A stretch of 64,000 bases of DNA from Metellina segmentata. Lineage: Eukaryota; Arthropoda; Arachnida; Araneae; Tetragnathidae. The notes beneath the pieces are model-generated. The model ran no database searches, was not told the DNA's origin, and was given only the letters and a program-made list of their open reading frames with translations. Positions 11,570-25,262 of the stretch are shown here, in pieces (position 1 is the first letter of the stretch; each line of letters starts with the position of its first letter). The stretch is from assembly GCA_947359465.1 (NCBI GenBank), contig OX375875.1:18102458-18166457 (forward strand), written 5' to 3'. The position numbers were made by a program, and so were the translations under genes.

Positions 11570-13329
11570 TCATGTAAATTCTATGGGAATACTTCACACA
11601 AAACTCTCTCCCCACATCTCACTCAAGTAAATTTTCATTCTTTTAGAAATTGCAACGCTTGAGAACTTGGAATGGGAGCCTTGAAATGACAATGCTCCCG
11701 CCCTTGTCGCTCGGCACCATGTAAATTCTATGGGAATACTTCACACAAAACACTCCCCACATCTCACTCAAGTACATTTTCATTCTTTTAGAAATTGCAA
11801 CGCTTGAGAACTTGGAATGGGAGCCTTGAAATGACAATGCTCCCGCCCTTGTCGCTCGGCACCATGTGAATTCTATGGGAATACTTCACACAAAACACTC
11901 TCCCCACATCTCACTCAAGTACATTTTCATTCTTTTAGAAATTGCAACGCTTGAGAACTTGCAATGGGAGCCTTGAAATGACAATGCTCCCGCCCTTGTC
12001 GCTCGGCACTATATAAATTCTATTGGAATACTTCACACAAAACACTCTCCCCACATCTCACTCAAGTACATTTTCATTCTTTTAGAAATTGCAACGCTTG
12101 AGAACTTGGAATGGGAGCCTTGAAATGACAATGCTCCCGCCCTTGTCGCTCGGCACCATGTAAATTCTATGGGAATACTTCACACAAAACACTCTCCCCA
12201 CATCTCACTCAAGTACATTTTCATTCTTTTAGAAATTGCAACGCTTGAGAACTTGGAATGGGAGCCTTGAAATGACAATGCTCCCGCCCTTGTCGCTCGG
12301 CACCATGTAAATTCTATGGGAATACTTCACACAAAACACTCTCCAAACATCTCACTCAAGTACATTTTCATTCTTTTAGAAATTGCAACGCTTGAGAACT
12401 TGGAATGGGAGCCTTGAAATGACAATGCTCCCGCCCTTGTCGCTCGGCATCATGTAAATTCTATGGGAATACTTCACACAAAACTCTCTCCCCACATCTC
12501 ACTCAAGTAAATTTTCATTCTTTTAGAAATTGCAACGCTTGAGAACTTGGAATGGGAGCCTTGAAATGACAATGCTCCCGCCCTTGTCGCTCGGCACCAT
12601 GTAAATTCTATGGGAATACTTCACACAAAACACTCCCCACATCTCACTCAAGTACATTTTCATTCTTTTAGAAATTGCAACGCTTGAGAACTTGGAATGG
12701 GAGCCTTGAAATGTATATGCTCCCGCCCTTGTCGCTCGGCACTATATAAATTCTATTGGAATACTTCACACAAAACACTCTCCCCACATCTCACTCAAGT
12801 ACATTTTCATTCTTTTAGAAATTGGAACGCTTGAGAACTTGGAATGGGAGCCTTGAAATGACAATGCTCCCGCCCTTGTCGCTCGGCACCATGTAAATTC
12901 TATGGGAATACTTCACACAAAACACTCTCCCCACATCTCACTCAAGTACATATTCATTCTTTTAGAAATTGCAACGCTTGAGAACTTGGAATGGGAGCCT
13001 TGAAATGACAATGCTCCCGCCCTTGTCGCTCGGCACCATGTAAATTCTATGGGAATACTTCACACAAAACACTCTCCCCACATCTCACTCAAGTACATTT
13101 TCATTCTTTTAGAAATTGCAACGCTTGAGAACTTGGAATGGGAGCCTTGAAATGACAATGCTCCCGCCCTTGTCGCTCGGCACCATGTAAATTCTATGGG
13201 AATACTTCACACAAAACACTCTCCCCACATCTCACTCAAGTACATTTTCATTCTTTTAGAAATTGCAACGCTTGAGAACTTGGAATGGGAGCCTTGAAAT
13301 GACAATGCTCCCGCCCTTGTCGCTCGGCA
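11570..13329 (+). repeat. 12-mer higher-order unit, copy 1 (1,760 bp = 2 x 880 bp)
   Basis: The anchor GGCATCATG occurs at 11570, 12450, 13330 and 14210 (position of the T), spacing exactly 880 bp (6 x 147 minus the 2-bp deletion). Successive 880-bp halves are not identical. The first is followed by ATGACAATGC, GTGAATTC and a later CTCCAAAC; the second by AAATGTATATGC, a TATA form and ACATATTCATT. The true repeat is therefore a 12-monomer, 1,760-bp unit made by an older duplication of a 6-mer. One private change in this copy is GAAATTGGAACGC near 12822. Confidence 0.9.
11699..11843 (+). repeat. 145-bp monomer type copy (2-bp deletion at junction)
   Basis: One of nine monomers in which the junction ACTCTCCCCAC has lost two bases to give ACTCCCCAC (here at 11751). 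The interval is given as one 145-bp period around the deletion. All nine lie in zones II and IV and descend from one deletion event carried by amplification. Because 145 is not a multiple of three, the deletion shifts the reading frame and opens a minus-strand frame of 64 codons that starts at TTG; that frame is an artefact of the satellite and not a gene. Confidence 0.85.
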
Positions 13330-14790
13330 TCATGTAAATTCTATGGGAATACTTCACACAAAACTCTCTCCCCACATCTCACTCAAGTAAATTTTCATTC
13401 TTTTAGAAATTGCAACGCTTGAGAACTTGGAATGGGAGCCTTGAAATGACAATGCTCCCGCCCTTGTCGCTCGGCACCATGTAAATTCTATGGGAATACT
13501 TCACACAAAACACTCCCCACATCTCACTCAAGTACATTTTCATTCTTTTAGAAATTGCAACGCTTGAGAACTTGGAATGGGAGCCTTGAAATGACAATGC
13601 TCCCGCCCTTGTCGCTCGGCACCATGTGAATTCTATGGGAATACTTCACACAAAACACTCTCCCCACATCTCACTCAAGTACATTTTCATTCTTTTAGAA
13701 ATTGCAACGCTTGAGAACTTGCAATGGGAGCCTTGAAATGACAATGCTCCCGCCCTTGTCGCTCGGCACTATATAAATTCTATTGGAATACTTCACACAA
13801 AACACTCTCCCCACATCTCACTCAAGTACATTTTCATTCTTTTAGAAATTGCAACGCTTGAGAACTTGGAATGGGAGCCTTGAAATGACAATGCTCCCGC
13901 CCTTGTCGCTCGGCACCATGTAAATTCTATGGGAATACTTCACACAAAACACTCTCCCCACATCTCACTCAAGTACATTTTCATTCTTTTAGAAATTGCA
14001 ACGCTTGAGAACTTGGAATGGGAGCCTTGAAATGACAATGCTCCCGCCCTTGTCGCTCGGCACCATGTAAATTCTATGGGAATACTTCACACAAAACACT
14101 CTCCAAACATCTCACTCAAGTACATTTTCATTCTTTTAGAAATTGCAACGCTTGAGAACTTGGAATGGGAGCCTTGAAATGACAATGCTCCCGCCCTTGT
14201 CGCTCGGCATCATGTAAATTCTATGGGAATACTTCACACAAAACTCTCTCCCCACATCTCACTCAAGTAAATTTTCATTCTTTTAGAAATTGCAACGCTT
14301 GAGAACTTGGAATGGGAGCCTTGAAATGACAATGCTCCCGCCCTTGTCGCTCGGCACCATGTAAATTCTATGGGAATACTTCACACAAAACACTCCCCAC
14401 ATCTCACTCAAGTACATTTTCATTCTTTTAGAAATTGCAACGCTTGAGAACTTGGAATGGGAGCCTTGAAATGTATATGCTCCCGCCCTTGTCGCTCGGC
14501 ACTATATAAATTCTATTGGAATACTTCACACAAAACACTCTCCCCACATCTCACTCAAGTACATTTTCATTCTTTTAGAAATTGCAACGCTTGAGAACTT
14601 GGAATGGGAGCCTTGAAATGACAATGCTCCCGCCCTTGTCGCTCGGCACCATGTAAATTCTATGGGAATACTTCACACAAAACACTCTCCCCACATCTCA
14701 CTCAAGTACATATTCATTCTTTTAGAAATTGCAACGCTTGAGAACTTGGAATGGGAGCCTTGAAATGACAATGCTCCCGCCCTTGTCGCT
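13330..14790 (+). repeat. 12-mer higher-order unit, copy 2 (incomplete)
   Basis: This repeats 11570-13030 at 1,760-bp lag, including the two 145-bp monomers, GTGAATTC, TTGCAATGG, both TATA forms, AAATGTATATGC and ACATATTCATT. It departs from copy 1 at 14791, where CGGACCCATG replaces CGGCACCATG, so the second unit lacks its last two monomers. Confidence 0.85.
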
Positions 14791-16151
14791 CGGACCCATG
14801 TAAATTCTATGGGAATACTTCACACAAAACACTCTCCAAACATCTCAATCAAGTACATTTTCATTCTTTTAGAAATTGCAACGTTTGAGAACTTGGAATG
14901 GGAGCCTTGAAATGACAATGCTCCCGCCCTTGTCGCTCGGCACCATGTAAATTCTATGGGAATACTTCACACAAAACACTCTCCCCACATCTCACTCAAG
15001 TACATTTTCATTCTTTTAGAAATTGCAACGCTTGAGAACTTGGAATGGGAGCCTTGAAATGACAATGCTCCCGCCCTTGACGCTCGGCACCATGTAAATT
15101 CTATGGGAATACTTCACACAAAACACTCTCCCCACATCTCACTCAAGTACATTTTCATTCTTTTAGAAATTGCAACGCTTGAGAACTTGGAATGGGAGCC
15201 TTGAAATGACAATGCTCCCGCCCTTGTCGCTCGGCCCCATGTAAATTCTATGGGAATACTTCACACAAAACACTCTCCCCACATCTCACTCAAGTACATT
15301 TTCATTCTTTTAGAAATTGCAACGCTTGAGAACTTGGAATGGGAGCCTTGAAATAACAATGCTCCCGCCCTTGTCGCTCGGCACCATGTAAATTCTAAGG
15401 GAATACATCATACAAAACACTCTCCCCACATCTCACTCAAGTACATTTTCATTCTTTTAGAAATTGCAACGCTTGAGAACTTGGAATGGGAGCCTTGAAA
15501 TGACAATGCTCCCGCCCTTGTCGCTCGGCACCATGTTAATTCTATGGGAATACTTCACACAAAACACTCTACCCACATCTCACTCAAGTACATTTTCATT
15601 CTTTTAGAAATTGCAACGCTTGAGAACTTGGAATGGGAGCCTTGAAATGACAATGCTCCCGCCCTTGTCGCTCGGCACCATGTAAATTCTATGGGAATAC
15701 TTCACACAAAACACTCTCCAAACATCTCACTCAAGTACATTTTCATTCTTTTAGAAATTGCAACGCTTGAGAACTTGGAATGGGAGCCTTGAAATGACAA
15801 TGCTCCCGCCCTTGTCGCTCGGCACCATGTAAATTCTATGGGAATACTTCACACAAAACACTCTCCCCACATCTCACTCAAGTACATTTTCATTCTTTTA
15901 GAAATTGCAACGCTTGAGAACTTGGAATGGGAGCCTTGAAATGACAATGCTCCCGCCCTTGTCGCTCGGCACCATGTAAATTCTATGGGAATACTTCACA
16001 CAAAACACTCTCCCCACATCTCACTCAAGTACATTTTCATTCTTTTAGAAATTGCAACGCTTGAGAACTTGGAATGGGAGCCTTGAAATGACAATGCTCC
16101 CGCCCTTGTCGCTCGGCACCATGTAAATTCTATGGGAATACTTCACACAAA

Positions 16152-19090
16152 TTACTCTCCCCACATCTCACTCAAGTACATTTTCATTCTTTTAGAAATT
16201 GCAACGCTTGAGAACTTGGAATGGGAGCCTTGAAATGACAATGCTCCCGCCCTTGTCGCTCGGCACCATGTGAATTCTATGGGAATACTTCACACAAAAC
16301 ACTCTCCCCACATCTCACTCAAGTACATTTTCATTCTTTTAGAAATTGCAACGCTTGAGAACTTGGAATGGGAGCCTTGAAATGACAATGCTCCCGCCCT
16401 TGACGCTCGGCACCATGTAAATTCTATGGGAATACTTCACACAAAACACTCTCCCCACATCTCACTCAAGTACATTTTCATTCTTTTAGAAATTGCAACG
16501 CTTGAGAACTTGGAATGGGAGCCTTGAAATGACAATGCTCCCGCCCTTGTCGCTCGGCCCCATGTAAATTCTATGGGAATACTTCACACAAAACACTCTC
16601 CCCACATCTCACTCAAGTACATTTTCATTCTTTTAGAAATTGCAACGCTTGAGAACTTGGAATGGGAGCCTTGAAATAACAATGCTCCCGCCCTTGTCGC
16701 TCGGCACCATGTAAATTCTAAGGGAATACATCACACAAAACACTCTCCCCACATCTCACTCAAGTACATTTTCATTCTTTTAGAAATTGCAACGCTTGAG
16801 AACTTGGAATGGGAGCCTTGAAATGACAATGCTCCCGCCCTTGTCGCTCGGCACCATGTTAATTCTATGGGAATACTTCACACAAAACACTCTACCCACA
16901 TCTCACTCAAGTACATTTTCATTCTTTTAGAAATTGCAACGCTTGAGAACTTGGAATGGGAGCCTTGAAATGACAATGCTCCCGCCCTTGTCGCTCGGCA
17001 CCATGTAAATTCTATGGGAATACTTCACACAAAACACTCTCCCCACATCTCACTCAAGTACATTTTCATTCTTTTAGAAATTGCAACGCTTGAGAACTTG
17101 GAATGGGAGCCTTGAAATGACAATGCTCCCGCCCTTGTCGCTCGGCACCATGTAAATTCTATGGGAATACTTCACACAAAACACTCTCCAAACATCTCAC
17201 TCAAGTACATTTTCATTCTTTTAGAAATTGCAAAGCTTGAGAACTTGCAATGGGAGCCTTGAAATGACAATGCTCCCGCCCTTGTCGCTCGGCACCATGA
17301 AATTCTATGGGAATACTTCACACAAAACACTCTCCCCACATCTCACTCAAGTACATTTTCATTCTTTTAGAAATTGCAACGCTTGAGAACTTGGAATGGG
17401 AGCCTTGAAATGACAATGCTCCCGCCCTTGTCGCTCGGCACCATGTAAATTCTATGGGAATACTTCACACAAAACACTCTCCCCACATCTCACTCAAGTA
17501 CATTTTCATTCTTTTAGAAATTGCAACGCTTGAGAACTTGGAATGGGAGCCTTGAAATGACAATGCTCCCGCCCTTGTCGCTCGGCACCATGTAAATTCT
17601 ATGGGAATACTTCACACAAAACACTCTCCCCACATCTCACTCAAGTACATTTTCATTCTTTTAGAAATTGCAACGCTTGAGAACTTGGAATGGGAGCCTT
17701 GAAATGACAATGCTCCCGCCCTTGTCGCTCGGCACCATGTAAATTCTATGGGAATACTTCACACAAAACACTCTCCCCACATCTCACTCAAGTACATTTT
17801 CATTCTTTTAGAAATTGCAACGCTTGAGAACTTGGAATGGGAGCCTTGAAATGACAATGCTCCCGCCCTTGTCGCTCGGCACCATGTAAATTCTATGGGA
17901 ATACTTCACACAAAACACTCTCCCCACATCTCACTCAAGTACATTTTCATTCTTTTAGAAATTGCAACGCTTGAGAACTTGGAATGGGAGCCTTGAAATA
18001 ACAATGCTCCCGCCCTTGTCGCTCGGCACCATGTAAATTCTAAGGGAATACATCACACAAAACACTCTCCCCACATCTCACTCAAGTACATTTTCATTCT
18101 TTTAGAAATTGCAACGCTTGAGAACTTGGAATGGGAGCCTTGAAATGACAATGCTCCCGCCCTTGTCGCTCGGCACCATGTTAATTCTATGGGAATACTT
18201 CACACAAAACACTCTACCCACATCTCACTCAAGTACATTTTCATTCTTTTAGAAATTGCAACGCTTGAGAACTTGGAATGGGAGCCTTGAAATGACAATG
18301 CTCCCGCCCTTGTCGCTCGGCACCATGTAAATTCTATGGGAATACTTCACACAAAACACTCTCCCCACATCTCACTCAAGTACATTTTCATTCTTTTAGA
18401 AATTGCAACGCTTGAGAACTTGGAATGGGAGCCTTGAAATGACAATGCTCCCGCCCTTGTCGCTCGGCACCATGTAAATTCTATGGGAATACTTCACACA
18501 AAACACTCTCCAAACATCTCACTCAAGTACATTTTCATTCTTTTAGAAATTGCAACGCTTGAGAACTTGGAATGGGAGCCTTGAAATGACAATGCTCCCG
18601 CCCTTGTCGCTCGGCACCATGTAAATTCTATGGGAATACTTCACACAAAACACTCTCCCCACATCTCACTCAAGTACATTTTCATTCTTTTAGAAATTGC
18701 AACGCTTGAGAACTTGGAATGGGAGCCTTGAAATGACAATGCTCCCGCCCTTGTCGCTCGGCACCATGTAAATTCTATGGGAATACTTCACACAAAACAC
18801 TCTCCCCACATCTCACTCAAGTACATTTTCATTCTTTTAGAAATTGCAACGCTTGAGAACTTGGAATGGGAGCCTTGAAATGACAATGCTCCCGCCCTTG
18901 TCGCTCGGCACCATGTAAATTCTATGGGAATACTTCACACAAAACACTCTCCCCACATCTCACTCAAGTACATTTTCATTCTTTTAGAAATTGCAACGCT
19001 TGAGAACTTGGAATGGGAGCCTTGAAATGACAATGCTCCCGCCCTTGTCGCTCGGCACCATGTAAATTCTATGGGAATACTTCACACAAA
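16152..19090 (+). repeat. Higher-order unit, 20 monomers (E 16152 to E 19091)
   Basis: Order after E: F 16403, A, B 16675, C, consensus, CTCCAAAC, D (AAGCTT 17233) with the 1-bp deletion CCATGAAATTC near 17299, four consensus monomers, a second B 17997 and C, then consensus to the next E. The stretch A-B-C through the D monomer matches the opening of the window (101-850) at a constant lag of 16,454 bp, including the shared 1-bp deletion. Confidence 0.8.
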
Positions 19091-21882
19091 TTACTCTCCC
19101 CACATCTCACTCAAGTACATTTTCATTCTTTTAGAAATTGCAACGCTTGAGAACTTGGAATGGGAGCCTTGAAATGACAATGCTCCCGCCCTTGTCGCTC
19201 GGCACCATGTAAATTCTATGGGAATACTTCACACAAAACACTCTCCCCACATCTCACTCAAGTACATTTTCATTCTTTTAGAAATTGCAACGCTCGAGAA
19301 CTTGGAATGGGAGCCTTGAAATGACAATGCTCCCGCCCTTGACGCTCGGCACCATGTAAATTCTATGGGAATACTTCACACAAAACACTCTCCCCACATC
19401 TCACTCAAGTACATTTTCATTCTTTTAGAAATTGCAACGCTTGAGAACTTGGAATGGGAGCCTTGAAATGACAATGCTCCCGCCCTTGTCGCTCGGCCCC
19501 ATGTAAATTCTATGGGAATACTTCACACAAAACACTCTCCCCACATCTCACTCAAGTACATTTTCATTCTTTTAGAAATTGCAACGCTTGAGAACTTGGA
19601 ATGGGAGCCTTGAAATAACAATGCTCCCGCCCTTGTCGCTCGGCACCATGTAAATTCTAAGGGAATACATCACACAAAACACTCTCCCCACATCTCACTC
19701 AAGTACATTTTCATTCTTTTAGAAATTGCAACGCTTGAGAACTTGGAATGGGAGCCTTGAAATGACAATGCTCCCGCCCTTGTCGCTCGGCACCATGTTA
19801 ATTCTATGGGAATACTTCACACAAAACACTCTACCCACATCTCACTCAAGTACATTTTCATTCTTTTAGAAATTGCAACGCTTGAGAACTTGGAATGGGA
19901 GCCTTGAAATGACAATGCTCCCGCCCTTGTCGCTCGGCACCATGTAAATTCTATGGGAATACTTCACACAAAACACTCTCCCCACATCTCACTCAAGTAC
20001 ATTTTCATTCTTTTAGAAATTGCAACGCTTGAGAACTTGGAATGGGAGCCTTGAAATGACAATGCTCCCGCCCTTGTCGCTCGGCACCATGTAAATTCTA
20101 TGGGAATACTTCACACAAAACACTCTCCCCACATCTCACTCAAGTACATTTTCATTCTTTTAGAAATTGCAACGCTTGAGAACTTGGAATGGGAGCCTTG
20201 AAATAACAATGCTCCCGCCCTTGTCGCTCGGCACCATGTAAATTCTAAGGGAATACATCACACAAAACACTCTCCCCACATCTCACTCAAGTACATTTTC
20301 ATTCTTTTAGAAATTGCAACGCTTGAGAACTTGGAATGGGAGCCTTGAAATGACAATGCTCCCGCCCTTGTCGCTCGGCACCATGTTAATTCTATGGGAA
20401 TACTTCACACAAAACACTCTACCCACATCTCACTCAAGTACATTTTCATTCTTTTAGAAATTGCAACGCTTGAGAACTTGGAATGGGAGCCTTGAAATGA
20501 CAATGCTCCCGCCCTTGTCGCTCGGCACCATGTAAATTCTATGGGAATACTTCACACAAAACACTCTCCCCACATCTCACTCAAGTACATTTTCATTCTT
20601 TTAGAAATTGCAACGCTTGAGAACTTGGAATGGGAGCCTTGAAATGACAATGCTCCCGCCCTTGTCGCTCGGCACCATGTAAATTCTATGGGAATACTTC
20701 ACACAAAACACTCTCCCCACATCTCACTCAAGTACATTTTCATTCTTTTAGAAATTGCAACGCTTGAGAACTTGGAATGGGAGCCTTGAAATGACAATGC
20801 TCCCGCCCTTGTCGCTCGGCACCATGTTAATTCTATGGGAATACTTCACACAAAACACTCTACCCACATCTCACTCAAGTACATTTTCATTCTTTTAGAA
20901 ATTGCAACGCTTGAGAACTTGGAATGGGAGCCTTGAAATGACAATGCTCCCGCCCTTGTCGCTCGGCACCATGTAAATTCTATGGGAATACTTCACACAA
21001 AACACTCTCCCCACATCTCACTCAAGTACATTTTCATTCTTTTAGAAATTGCAACGCTTGAGAACTTGGAATGGGAGCCTTGAAATGACAATGCTCCCGC
21101 CCTTGTCGCTCGGCACCATGTAAATTCTATGGGAATACTTCACACAAAACACTCTCCAAACATCTCACTCAAGTACATTTTCATTCTTTTAGAAATTGCA
21201 ACGCTTGAGAACTTGGAATGGGAGCCTTGAAATGACAATGCTCCCGCCCTTGTCGCTCGGCACCATGTAAATTCTATGGGAATACTTCACACAAAACACT
21301 CTCCCCACATCTCACTCAAGTACATTTTCATTCTTTTAGAAATTGCAACGCTTGAGAACTTGGAATGGGAGCCTTGAAATGACAATGCTCCCGCCCTTGT
21401 CGCTCGGCACCATGTAAATTCTATGGGAATACTTCACACAAAACACTCTCCCCACATCTCACTCAAGTACATTTTCATTCTTTTAGAAATTGCAACGCTT
21501 GAGAACTTGGAATGGGAGCCTTGAAATGACAATGCTCCCGCCCTTGTCGCTCGGCACCATGTAAATTCTATGGGAATACTTCACACAAAACACTCTCCCC
21601 ACATCTCACTCAAGTACATTTTCATTCTTTTAGAAATTGCAACGCTTGAGAACTTGGAATGGGAGCCTTGAAATGACAATGCTCCCGCCCTTGTCGCTCG
21701 GCACCATGTAAATTCTATGGGAATACTTCACACAAAACACTCTCCCCACATCTCACTCAAGTACATTTTCATTCTTTTAGAAATTGCAACGCTTGAGAAC
21801 TTGGAATGGGAGCCTTGAAATGACAATGCTCCGCCCTTGTCGCTCGGCACCATGTAAATTCTATGGGAATACTTCACACAAA
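19091..21882 (+). repeat. Higher-order unit, 19 monomers, copy 1 (2,792 bp)
   Basis: E at 19091 is followed by a monomer with CGCTCGAGAAC (19291, an XhoI-type site), F 19342, A, B 19614, C, two consensus monomers, a second B 20202 and C, two consensus monomers, a lone C (GTTAATTC near 20825), then CTCCAAAC near 21147 and consensus copies to the next E. The XhoI-type mark is unique to this unit and its two relatives at 22083 and 25463. One C is lost from TGCTCCGCCC near 21831. Confidence 0.85.
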
Positions 21883-24800
21883 TTACTCTCCCCACATCTC
21901 ACTCAAGTACATTTTCATTCTTTTAGAAATTGCAACGCTTGAGAACTTGGAATGGGAGCCTTGAAATGACAATGCTCCCGCCCTTGTCGCTCGGCACCAT
22001 GTAAATTCTATGGGAATACTTCACACAAAACACTCTCCCCACATCTCACTCAAGTACATTTTCATTCTTTTAGAAATTGCAACGCTCGAGAACTTGGAAT
22101 GGGAGCCTTGAAATGACAATGCTCCCGCCCTTGACGCTCGGCACCATGTAAATTCTATGGGAATACTTCACACAAAACACTCTCCCCACATCTCACTCAA
22201 GTACATTTTCATTCTTTTAGAAATTGCAACGCTTGAGAACTTGGAATGGGAGCCTTGAAATGACAATGCTCCCGCCCTTGTCGCTCGGCCCCATGTAAAT
22301 TCTATGGGAATACTTCACACAAAACACTCTCCCCACATCTCACTCAAGTACATTTTCATTCTTTTAGAAATTGCAACGCTTGAGAACTTGGAATGGGAGC
22401 CTTGAAATAACAATGCTCCCGCCCTTGTCGCTCGGCACCATGTAAATTCTAAGGGAATACATCACACAAAACACTCTCCCCACATCTCACTCAAGTACAT
22501 TTTCATTCTTTTAGAAATTGCAACGCTTGAGAACTTGGAATGGGAGCCTTGAAATGACAATGCTCCCGCCCTTGTCGCTCGGCACCATGTTAATTCTATG
22601 GGAATACTTCACACAAAACACTCTACCCACATCTCACTCAAGTACATTTTCATTCTTTTAGAAATTGCAACGCTTGAGAACTTGGAATGGGAGCCTTGAA
22701 ATGACAATGCTCCCGCCCTTGTCGCTCGGCACCATGTAAATTCTATGGGAATACTTCACACAAAACACTCTCCCCACATCTCACTCAAGTACATTTTCAT
22801 TCTTTTAGAAATTGCAACGCTTGAGAACTTGGAATGGGAGCCTTGAAATGACAATGCTCCCGCCCTTGTCGCTCGGCACCATGTAAATTCTATGGAATAC
22901 TTCACACAAAACACTCTCCCCACATCTCACTCAAGTACATTTTCATTCTTTTAGAAATTGCAACGCTTGAGAACTTGGAATGGGAGCCTTGAAATAACAA
23001 TGCTCCCGCCCTTGTCGCTCGGCACCATGTAAATTCTAAGGGAATACATCACACAAAACACTCTCCCCACATCTCACTCAAGTACATTTTCATTCTTTTA
23101 GAAATTGCAACGCTTGAGAACTTGGAATGGGAGCCTTGAAATGACAATGCTCCCGCCCTTGTCGCTCGGCACCATGTTAATTCTATGGGAATACTTCACA
23201 CAAAACACTCTACCCACATCTCACTCAAGTACATTTCATTCTTTTAGAAATTGCAACGCTTGAGAACTTGGAATGGGAGCCTTGAAATGACAATGCTCCC
23301 CGCCCTTGTCGCTCGGCACCATGTAAATTCTATGGGAATACTTCACACAAAACACTCTCCCCACATCTCACTCAAGTACATTTTCATTCTTTTAGAAATT
23401 GCAACGCTTGAGAACTTGGAATGGGAGCCTTGAAATGACAATGCTCCCGCCCTTGTCGCTCGGCACCATGTAAATTCTATGGGAATACTTCACACAAAAC
23501 ACTCTCCCCACATCTCACTCAAGTACATTTTCATTCTTTTAGAAATTGCAACGCTTGAGAACTTGGAATGGGAGCCTTGAAATGACAATGCTCCCGCCCT
23601 TGTCGCTCGGCACCATGTTAATTCTATGGGAATACTTCACACAAAACACTCTACCCACATCTCACTCAAGTACATTTTCATTCTTTTAGAAATTGCAACG
23701 CTTGAGAACTTGGAATGGGAGCCTTGAAATGACAATGCTCCCGCCCTTGTCGCTCGGCACCATGTAAATTCTATGGGAATACTTCACACAAAACACTCTC
23801 CCCACATCTCACTCAAGTACATTTTCATTCTTTTAGAAATTGCAACGCTTGAGAACTTGGAATGGGAGCCTTGAAATGACAATGCTCCCGCCCTTGTCGC
23901 TCGGCACCATGTAAATTCTATGGGAATACTTCACACAAAACACTCTCCAAACATCTCACTCAAGTACATTTTCATTCTTTTAGAAATTGCAACGCTTGAG
24001 AACTTGGAATGGGAGCCTTGAAATGACAATGCTCCCGCCCTTGTCGCTCGGCACCATGTAAATTCTATGGGAATACTTCACACAAAACACTCTCCCCACA
24101 TCTCACTCAAGTACATTTTCATTCTTTTAGAAATTGCAACGCTTGAGAACTTGGAATGGGAGCCTTGAAATGACAATGCTCCCGCCCTTGTCGCTCGGCA
24201 CCATGTTAATTCTATGGGAATACTTCACACAAAACACTCTACCCACATCTCACTCAAGTACATTTTCATTCTTTTAGAAATTGCAACGCTTGAGAACTTG
24301 GAATGGGAGCCTTGAAATGACAATGCTCCCGCCCTTGTCGCTCGGCACCATGTAAATTCTATGGGAATACTTCACACAAAACACTCTCCCCACATCTCAC
24401 TCAAGTACATTTTCATTCTTTTAGAAATTGCAACGCTTGAGAACTTGGAATGGGAGCCTTGAAATGACAATGCTCCCGCCCTTGTCGCTCGGCACCATGT
24501 AAATTCTATGGGAATACTTCACACAAAACACTCTCCAAACATCTCACTCAAGTACATTTTCATTCTTTTAGAAATTGCAACGCTTGAGAACTTGGAATGG
24601 GAGCCTTGAAATGACAATGCTCCCGCCCTTGTCGCTCGGCACCATGTAAATTCTATGGGAATACTTCACACAAAACACTCTCCCCACATCTCACTCAAGT
24701 ACATTTTCATTCTTTTAGAAATTGCAACGCTTGAGAACTTGGAATGGGAGCCTTGAAATGACAATGCTCCCGCCCTTGTCGCTCGGCACCATGTAAATTC

Positions 24801-25262
24801 TATGGGAATACTTCACACAAAACACTCTCCCCACATCTCACTCAAGTACATTTTCATTCTTTTAGAAATTGCAACGCTTGAGAACTTGGAATGGGAGCCT
24901 TGAAATGACAATGCTCCCGCCCTTGTCGCTCGGCACCATGTAAATTCTATGGGAATACTTCACACAAAACACTCTCCCCACATCTCACTCAAGTACATTT
25001 TCATTCTTTTAGAAATTGCAACGCTTGAGAACTTGGAATGGGAGCCTTGAAATGACAATGCTCCCGCCCTTGTCGCTCGGCACCATGTAAATTCTATGGG
25101 AATACTTCACACAAAACACTCTCCCCACATCTCACTCAAGTACATTTTCATTCTTTTAGAAATTGCAACGCTTGAGAACTTGGAATGGGAGCCTTGAAAT
25201 GACAATGCTCCCGCCCTTGTCGCTCGGCACCATGTAAATTCTATGGGAATACTTCACACAAA
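21883..25262 (+). repeat. Higher-order unit, 23 monomers, copy 2 (3,380 bp)
   Basis: The order is the same as in the 19-mer (E 21883, XhoI-type 22083, F 22134, A, B 22406, C, B 22993, C, lone C 23617, CTCCAAAC) but with a four-monomer segment repeated. GTTAATTC recurs at 24205, exactly 588 bp after 23617, and CTCCAAAC recurs likewise. That internal 4-mer duplication turns 19 monomers into 23. Three 1-bp homopolymer indels (22894, 23234, 23300) lie in this copy and in neither relative. Confidence 0.85.

Larger units (their letters stand above)
10260..14935 (+). repeat. Zone II: 145-bp and TATA-form monomers, 6-mer/12-mer organised
   Basis: The E-F-A-B-C cassette is absent. Instead the zone holds the 2-bp-deleted junction CACTCCCCAC (11751, 12631, 13511, 14391), the form GGCACTATATAAATTC (tatataaa at 10836, 12010, 12743, 13770 and 14503), GTGAATTC (10694, 11868, 13628), AAGTAAATTTTC and AAACTCTCTCC. 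The same variants dominate 30.4-43 kb. The right end carries CGGACCCATG (14791) and AACGTTTGAG (14883), both seen again near 31.4 kb, 34.6 kb, 40.65 kb and 42.27 kb, so this block and zone IV share ancestry. The left edge is set by the first departures from zone I markers and is approximate. Confidence 0.75.

Noticed and set aside
11643..11837. 64-codon minus-strand open frames, also at 13403, 30742, 33974, 37206, 38380 and 40142
   Set aside because: Each spans a 145-bp monomer, starts at TTG and is open only because the 2-bp deletion shifts frame. Copies are identical because the satellite is. There is no ATG start, promoter or domain. Not a gene.
23251..23433. 60-codon plus-strand open frame
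   Set aside because: It starts at TTG and stays open only because of the 1-bp insertion near 23300, which is itself a suspected homopolymer error. Pure satellite sequence.
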